Of a stretch of DNA of 64,000 nucleotides, positions 57,082 to 64,000 are shown piece by piece. The notes under the pieces were generated by a model, which did no database searches, was not told the origin of the DNA, and saw nothing but the letters and a program-made list of their open reading frames with translations. Source of the stretch: Triglochin maritima (Eukaryota; Streptophyta; Magnoliopsida; Alismatales; Juncaginaceae); NCBI GenBank assembly GCA_963682175.1, contig OY821772.1:44228925-44292924 (forward strand), in the 5' to 3' direction. The first letter of the stretch is position 1; the number at the start of each line of letters is the position of its first letter. A program made the position numbers and the translations under genes.

Positions 57082-60000
57082 TCACAAATTGCCAATACGC
57101 TGCACATCAACCAATTGATAAATGTCTCCTCGTCGTTGCTTCCCCAAAGGGAGATGAGACCTACACAGTTCAGAACATAAATAGATTGCGAAAAGGTTTT
57201 ACAAAATGCATTAAAAATTTAAAACCCTTCACGAGATGCAAACAAGCAAAACAAAATCAAAAGAAAGGTGACTAAAGTTATAAATCCTTACCTCTTCTGC
57301 TCAATAAGTGAATAATCGATCTCAGCAATGATAATCGTCTCTTCATGCTCTGCAGTAGCAATTACAACACCCAACTGTTTGAACATCAACCAAGCTAAAT
57401 CATTAGAGTCGTCCAATCGTCTTGAGCTTGAAATTTGTAACACATTGGTGCTACGGATACAATTCTATGTATAGGCTATTTTTATAACAGATATTACAAC
57501 ATTTGCCAAATTATAGCAGAAGTTAACTTCAACTTACAGGATCAACAAGTGTTGAGTGACCCCACGTAATGAAAGCTGAACCAGGATCTCGAGCAGGAGA
57601 GCAGGTGGCCACAAATAACTGTCAATCAAAACCAACACCTGAATCTAGTTACAACTTACAACGGAATGAGGAAATGATTTTAAACTATAGTCCTAAAGGA
57701 AAAAATTTACCATAGAGGCTTCAAAATGGATGTAGATATATATATTAATATAAAGATGAAATAATCTGGACAATACCGAGCTAGCCAACTACCTGGTTAT
57801 CAGAAGCCCTGGTAAAAATACAGTAATACACAGAAATCACAAACAAGAAATCAAACAAAAACTGACAAGGCATGATTTTCAAGAAAAGAAGCTCCTCACA
57901 CAGTCCAAGTTTATACATCAACGTCATCCCGGTGCCTCAAAAGAGGCTCCCGCCGCGCTGCGGGGGGGGGGAGGGTATGCAGCCCTACTACTGTTAAACA
58001 GTGAGGTTGTTTTCAATTGACCTATGATGCGAAGTGCATCTGACTATCTGTGATTTCACAATTTATAAGAAATGTAGATCGTTTAGATAGTCATTTGATA
58101 TATAGTCCATGATGCGTCAAATGCCAAAAAATAACATAATCTTTGACACAATGAAAATGGGCATACATATATAAAAATATATATTATATGTTGGAATAAG
58201 TATATGATAGAAGTGAATGAATTCAAATTTTTGCATGAACACTAATTATTAATTTCGAACAGTAAACAATTTAGCCCTCTACATGTGTTCTAAACTTCTA
58301 CTAGAGTTATTCAACATGTTGATAATTAATATGAAAGAATTGATAAAGATTTTGAATAGTACCTAGCCCTTTGAAGCAATTCCCAGTATAGACGACCAGT
58401 AATGGTCTCGAATGCTGCCGGATAGCATAGCAGATGAACACCTATCCACAGACGAAGGAAAAGGTCACATGATATATGAGAATACGTCGCAAAATAATCA
58501 TTCATGGTTATTAACTTATTTTATATGCATGTATCAGGGAATCACCTCTTGCTGCATATAGCATAGCCAATTCAGGGAAACAAATATCATGGCAAATACC
58601 AACACCAAGGCGTCCGACTTCTGCACACCACAATAACAATTAGATAAAATGCCAGAAAAGTAAAAGATAAGCTTTTGGTAGATAAACAAACTTGATTCCG
58701 CTTGTTTCTTTTTTGTCATTTTAAATGCTCAAGTATAAAAATAATATAATTCTCATAGCTTGACATTGTCTAGGGTCAAGAGGCCCGTTATACCCACAAG
58801 ATTCCATCTATAGCAACTCAAAAAGCAATTCAAGGTTGACAGTGTTGTTATTGACAAACAATAATGGATGAAATTGTTATCATCACATTGTTTTGCTGAG
58901 GAAATTAAACTCTCTTCCCAAACGTGATCAAATTATTGCTCGATATATAAAAGGGTTTCATCTATCACAAAATACCAATCTTCCATGGCATATATGAGGA
59001 TTTATGTTTAGGTTATCTATTCCTTCACTTTGAATTTGCTTTGACTTCCAGACTTTAGTAATTAAAGAAGAGCTCAAAATCTCAGCATTGAGTACCATCT
59101 CTCTTTTTTACTTTTCTTGTTGATTGTATAACTTCTTTCATTTATTTATGAAATTAGATCCCAATAGGCATGAGATTTAGATCTGAGAATGAATAAATCA
59201 CTCTTAGCAGGTGAAGAATAATGGATTGAGATGAATTATGAAGAAATAGAATTCACTATGTGCAGTTCATTTGATAGTGCTAGTTTAATGTCACAGACTA
59301 GATCTGCATCTTCTTATGTTAATATCGATTTTGAGTCTTACCATAGCTTGCTTCCATGGCTATGATCATCTAACTGAATGGTTCTTATGAATTATGATTC
59401 TGGTCATTATCCCTACTGCAATAATCTATGTCGTGCATATAGACAGGAGATGACGATACATTCTAACAATTGCCGTGCATGTTTCTTACCTATTTATGAT
59501 AAATATGTATTTCCATTTTGATGGAGAAAAGTTATATCATAAGGAAACAATCTATCTGGATTGGACTTTTACTTGCTCAAGCTACTTCTAAATCTTGAGC
59601 AGTTATTGTTATAAATAACACAACAAGTGTTTGGGATGCTATGTCACATTTACAACCCCATCCAGTAGTTATTTCACGGCAATCATAATGCTAGCAAAAT
59701 TCAAATGCATCTTAGAACATGGTGAGTCATGTGACAAGAAAATGCATATCAAAGAATTTGATAATAGATGCCTTTATATCTGATCTCATAGTGAGTGTGT
59801 TTTATATCTGGGGCATCCAACTAGGGTTGTAGTATCCTAGAGCACCCAACACAAAAACACGCTAGAATGCAAATTTTCCTTCAAGCTTTTGTTAGATATT
59901 AGCAAAGAAAGATCATTTACCTGTGTCTACAATGGTTAGATTCTCCCCAGCAGTGAACGTTTTTGACTCCATGAAGGTAATCTTCCCCGGAATATCAATG

Positions 60001-61289
60001 TCAAAAAGATGAATCTGCAATAGTGAAGCGAAGCCCGACTTGCGCTACTGAGTGACCAGAGGTCGCAGTGTATGAGCCACCATGGGGTAGAAAACTGAAA
60101 TGTGCAACTGCCTCAAGTATAATAATTTATTATGAATATAACAAGCTTCATGAAATAATTATTTTTATACTGAATGCAAAAAATGAACTCTTAAACTTAT
60201 TCTAGGCCATATTTTTTATCCTTAATAAGAAGGTTGTTAATCATAAGGTATTTTCCGTGTAATGTGCCTAACACTCCATTCCTTCGCCGCCACCTGCCAG
60301 AGAAATTACAGATATTTCAAATTTAAGTTAAGACATAAAACTGCAGGGAAATCACAACTACATCCAATTGCTTATTGTTTAAGACTCCACCAACTAGAGC
60401 ATAATATTAAGCACATAGGCACTACCATCAATGAGATTTACTCATCTACAATGAAATACCACGGAATGGGCGATTGAAAACACCAAGATCATGAAATATG
60501 ATGGAATCAGTACAGGTAATCCAATAAAATAAATGATGTTTCATTTAGCCACAAACTTTTACCATCACATAGAGCTCTTCTTTGTCATTGGAAACCCTCT
60601 AACCCACATTTGCACCAGTTTGCCACATTGCAAAGACAATTGAAGTTACAAACATCAAGATGATCGACCGACCCAACAACAAACGATCGCTTGGTAAAAA
60701 TGAAACTCAAACGCATGTCTGGAGGAGGCACTAAATCTCTCCTTGCCATTGGGCCATGCCCATGTGGGCTCAAACAAAGGCTGTGCTGTTTTTTCCCCTT
60801 AAATGTCTAGATGAGCTATTGTGACAATACCCCAAAAGGAGGAATTCATTCATAAGCAGTCATTCAAGATGTCTTCAACTATCATTAGTGCTCTGTCCTT
60901 CAATAGGTTATTTCATGTACAAAATGATATGATGCTGACAGAGTGACAGTCATGTTTTTGAACACATCACCGAGCCAAATTTAAAAGAAATCATTTATTA
61001 CTTTAATAAGGATAAGACTATAAGAGATATGATCAGACGACATAAAGAAAATCATTTTATTTACCTTTCTATGTTTTCCTCTAAGCTTTCCATCAGAGCC
61101 ATACACACAACATGTATTATACAATCGATCACCAGAACGTTCTGGTATTGAACCACCGACAATTGTAATGTGCCGGCTACAAGCAACTTCAGACAACATA
61201 AAAGATGATGGAGACGCCTCACCACCAGCATCAATGTCCTCTGCATATGTAGAGAAGTTGTCGTTTAAATATGGGCTGTTCCAAATTTC
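57082..61289 (-). CDS. Omega-amidase (nitrilase/carbon-nitrogen hydrolase family), 5' part not seen
   Basis: Eight exons on the minus strand join in phase: 61289-61065, 60014-59921, 58620-58546, 58441-58363, 57808-57793 (16 nt), 57618-57538, 57374-57292 and 57160-57082. They give 243 residues to a TGA stop. The nitrilase triad is present: Glu opening EIWNSPY at the first exon seen, Lys in GKHRK, and Cys in [31 protein letters not shown] and the C-terminal [14 protein letters not shown] fit omega-amidases, which hydrolyse alpha-ketoglutaramate and alpha-ketosuccinamate. The usual upstream exon(s), with the transit peptide and first beta strands, were not found to 64000. They may lie beyond the window or be lost. 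Confidence 0.87.
57905..58015 (-). repeat. SINE-like 3' segment (Au-type resemblance)
   Basis: On the minus strand the run GGGCTGCATACCC..GCGGGAGCCT..TGAGGCACCGGGATGACG resembles the conserved 3' part of plant Au-type SINEs. A run of ten G lies at about 57961-57971. It sits in an omega-amidase intron between the 16-nt exon and the next upstream exon. Ends were not defined. Confidence 0.4.
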
Positions 61290-63711
61290 CTACCAAGAAA
61301 AAAAAACTACCCTTATTGTTAAGTAAAACCAGAAACCTGATCAGCAGTAAGAAACTAGAGATTGAGAGTGATCTGATGATTCTTTATTGAAATTATCATT
61401 AACGTGAAAAAATGCAAATTTTTAAGAGAATCGACAAACAGACATAATTCAAAACATACATCTAGGTATTAAACACATTGACTGGTTAAGCACCGCATAA
61501 AATATGGTTCGTAAACAGATACATGCAAAGCCAGAAGTATGGGCAGCTTATGAAAGTGACAAGTGAAATACAAAAAAGGATCATAAGGGTTGCCACCCTG
61601 AAGAAAATATCTCTTAACTCACTTACCCAATCCAGTTATGCCTACATAAACAAAGAAAACACTGATGAGGCTTTATAAACTTTTACAAAAAGGCTTTAAC
61701 CTTGATGCTAGTAGCAAATACTAATCCTTACACATTTGAGTCTTAACCACATATAGCATTTATCAATATGTCAAGTATTTGCAGAAATTTGGGAAACCAG
61801 ATATTTTTTTGGGGTCGGTGGGAAAACAAACTTCAAAATTGAAGACATCAATGAACCAAATTGGTAACGACAAAAGGTTGGGAGTAGAAACTAAAATTCA
61901 TTCCATTGTTAAGGTTATTCAGTTTGAAACATCCCCCAAGAAGAAACTGCTGTTCTTCTCTTTCCTGCTTTTCAATTCCTATTTGTTTCTTATTAATTTT
62001 GTTGTTATTTCAAAGGTGTTTTATCATGACATCTGAAAATGAATGAATCTGTGGTTATCTCCCAAGACGAAACTGCTCTATGTTTTCTTCCGTGCCTTCA
62101 AAAATTCTAGCTGCTTTGTTAAGTATACAAAGTACCCGAGGTCATCCAGGGCCGAGCCTGCAGGACATCCCCATCTCCTTAGGGATCATGGAATAGGGAA
62201 ATAATTAGAGCAGTTCTCCGAAAACAAGCTGCAAAATAATTAGTCTCGTTCTCAAGATAAGCATACCATTTAGGTTTTATAGTTGAGAACCATTTGGTAG
62301 ATCTCTTTTTATCATATTTATTACCTCTTCATTTCTTTGATATAAATTGGGCCTAGTAGAACCACCTCTGTGTTGAGAAAGTATTAGGTATGAAACATAG
62401 TGGATAAATAAAGTAGTAGAAGTCACCCTAAGTATAATATATGAACTGATTTATTCTGTTCTACTTCTACAGCATATAGGAAACCAATCTTACGATGCCA
62501 TCAGAACCTAATCATTATGCAACTTATGAAAAGGAAAATAGATATGGGAAATGGGTGGATGAGCTGGGTAAATTGTTTCAAATGATAAATTATCTCTTCC
62601 TTTGAGAGGGCACCCATAGCAGTTAATACTATACATGAACTTGATTCACAGTTTATTTACTATTGTTTGTGATGCATGATTACGTGAGCCGAAAACAGTC
62701 TCACGTCAGACTACTTTTCATGTGACTTATAAGATCCTCTGTCTCTTCACTCATTATCAATTGGTTTGAATTGGAATTCAACAATGTAATGATGTGTAGA
62801 GAGCTACCAAATACGAGAAGTCCCTCGTAAATGCTCCTGTAGTACTCAAGCAAAAGTGTGATTGTTTTGGAGGAGGTCAAGTAGAGTTGGCATTTCCAAG
62901 CTTCCAATTCACAATAACTTTGTTACATGTAGTTGAGTGGTCCTATAGTTAAAAAGGGTTTTTTAGGGGTTTTTTTGAAATAATGGTGTAAAAAATGGAA
63001 ATTGGAAGAATATAACGCAGCAAAACTTATCTGACAAACTATGGGTATTGAAAACAACAATTGTGCTGCCGTTTTTATTCCTTAACAAAAATGGCAGCAC
63101 AGATGCCATTTTTCAGTAGGGTAAAACGACAACCACCAGCCACCTTTCTTTCCCCAATCCTCCCATAACTGCCCACCCCCTCTCCTTCTTCCTCTCTTCG
63201 GCGATTTTCGTCCTCCCGGTGGCGGTTTCACGTGTTGGATTCGTTTTTAGGTACATTTAGCTTATTTTTTGTTAACATTTGACTTGATTAGTGTGGATTG
63301 GTTTGAAATACTTGTTTGTGTTTTAAAATTGATTTGGGTTGATAGAGACTTGTGTGGATTGGTTTGGATTAGTTGTATGTGTTTAGAAATTGATTTGGAT
63401 CTCACTTTGCATAGAACACTACAAATAGAAACATACATTTGAAGTATAAAAATATACAAATAGAAACACACATGAATGTCTTCAATTTGGTTAGTTGTGC
63501 TTATTATTTGGCTAGTGAATTTCAAGTAAGATTAGAAGGTTGTTGCTTTTTTTTCAACATTGATTAGAGGGTTACGAATAAGTTTGAGATTTAGAGACCG
63601 TTTAAATTCACATACTCTTTATATATTCTTGATATTGTTAAATATTTTACATGTTTGATGTCAAATTACACTTGTATTATAGTTGTGTTTTTTTAAATAA
63701 ATGATGATTTA
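61290..63711. other. Intergenic or upstream intron of omega-amidase; possible leader near 63.1 kb
   Basis: I looked on the minus strand for the missing N-terminal omega-amidase exon and did not find it. Around 63121-63245 a C/T-rich stretch followed by an AT-rich region could be the leader and first intron of the plus-strand sequence at 63.7 kb. Confidence 0.4.
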
Positions 63712-63758
63712 TTGATATGTTTTGTTCTTATTATATTTTGGTTTTTTAACAGTTTCAA

Positions 63759-64000
63759 AATGTCTACTTCACACGATTCTCACGATGTTGTGGATCATCC
63801 AGTCATAGTATTACAGAAGAATCATATATCATCTTCGATTCTCGAAATTGTAAGTGTTTTGATTATCAAATTTAAATTTGTTTATTGGTTTATATTAGAC
63901 GTTAAGTAATTTAAAAAAATTCAAAAGTGACTACAACTAGATTGGAATCTGATTCGTGTTGTGGTTGAGAAGTGGAGATCGGAGACTCACAGCTTTCACT
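63759..64000 (+). pseudogene. Start of a PMD/long-form phosphatase-7-like sequence, cut by the window edge
   Basis: A possible first coding exon runs from the ATG at 63759 (MSTSHDSHDVVDHPVIVLQ) to a GTAAGT donor at 63850. Near the window end, LQLDWNLIRVVVEKWRSETH (about 63930-63990) matches the opening of plant mobile domain proteins annotated as MAIN-like or phosphatase 7 long form. In the reading frame of that match a TGA lies just before LQLDW (about 63928-63930). The join therefore does not work as seen, and it may be a degenerate transposon-derived copy. Only the first residues are visible. Confidence 0.45.

Noticed and set aside
63262..63525. Minus-strand frame of 87 codons
   Set aside because: Low-complexity, repeated TTGATTTGG-type words; no domain or splice support.

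Overview
The window is nuclear DNA from a flowering plant, most likely a eudicot. It holds split genes with GT-AG introns, a nuclear PsbX precursor with a bipartite transit peptide, a plant-type RPA70, a BIG GRAIN 1-like gene, a Ty1/copia element, MITEs and Mutator-like elements (MULEs). I cannot name the species.

Layout. 1-0.76 kb: degenerate tandem repeats. 1.75-2.3 kb: broken PIF/Harbinger transposase. 3.39-3.59 kb: hAT-type MITE with 8-bp target duplications. 4.68-8.15 kb (-): eight-exon plastid-targeted NAD(P)-binding (atypical SDR) gene. 8.15-8.91 kb: promoter region shared with RPS3. 8.91-15.15 kb: Ty1/copia element (-) with 5-bp duplications CAATC, sitting in the RPS3 5' leader. 15.19-18.70 kb (+): RPS3 body with two frame-breaking indels in exon 3, so a probable pseudogene. 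18.92-27.38 kb: MULE copy 1, with a transposase on + and a PMD-coiled coil-ULP1 gene on -. 28.33-30.50 kb (+): RPA70. 31.18-31.56 kb (+): psbX. 31.6-42.6 kb: mostly intergenic, with two tandem repeat families, GGTCGACC-palindrome repeats and a second hAT-type MITE. 42.65-43.61 kb (+): BIG GRAIN 1-like. 44.5-44.9 kb: Harbinger-like fragment. 49.90-55.94 kb: MULE copy 2, inverted relative to copy 1. 57.08-61.29 kb (-): omega-amidase (nitrilase family), with its first exon(s) not found. 63.7-64.0 kb: start of a PMD-type sequence running off the window.

The most unusual content is the MULE pair. Each has 9-bp target duplications and encodes a FAR1/MuDR-type transposase plus a convergent PMD/coiled-coil/ULP1 gene. 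Their introns, and the gap between the two genes, are filled with minisatellites of about 22 bp. The arrays occupy the same introns in both elements and lie in the sense direction of the host gene. Each element has its own core (TCCGGA in copy 1, TTCGGAA in copy 2). Part of one array is organised into higher-order units of about 197 bp (9 x 22). Copy 2 appears to have lost the last transposase exon by fusion of two arrays. Both copies share an in-frame TGA-C between the two halves of the ULP1 catalytic domain, and both carry a terminal palindrome with a compensatory base-pair change.

All calls come from reading the sequence alone. Exon boundaries come from splice-site and protein-family fit, not from transcripts.
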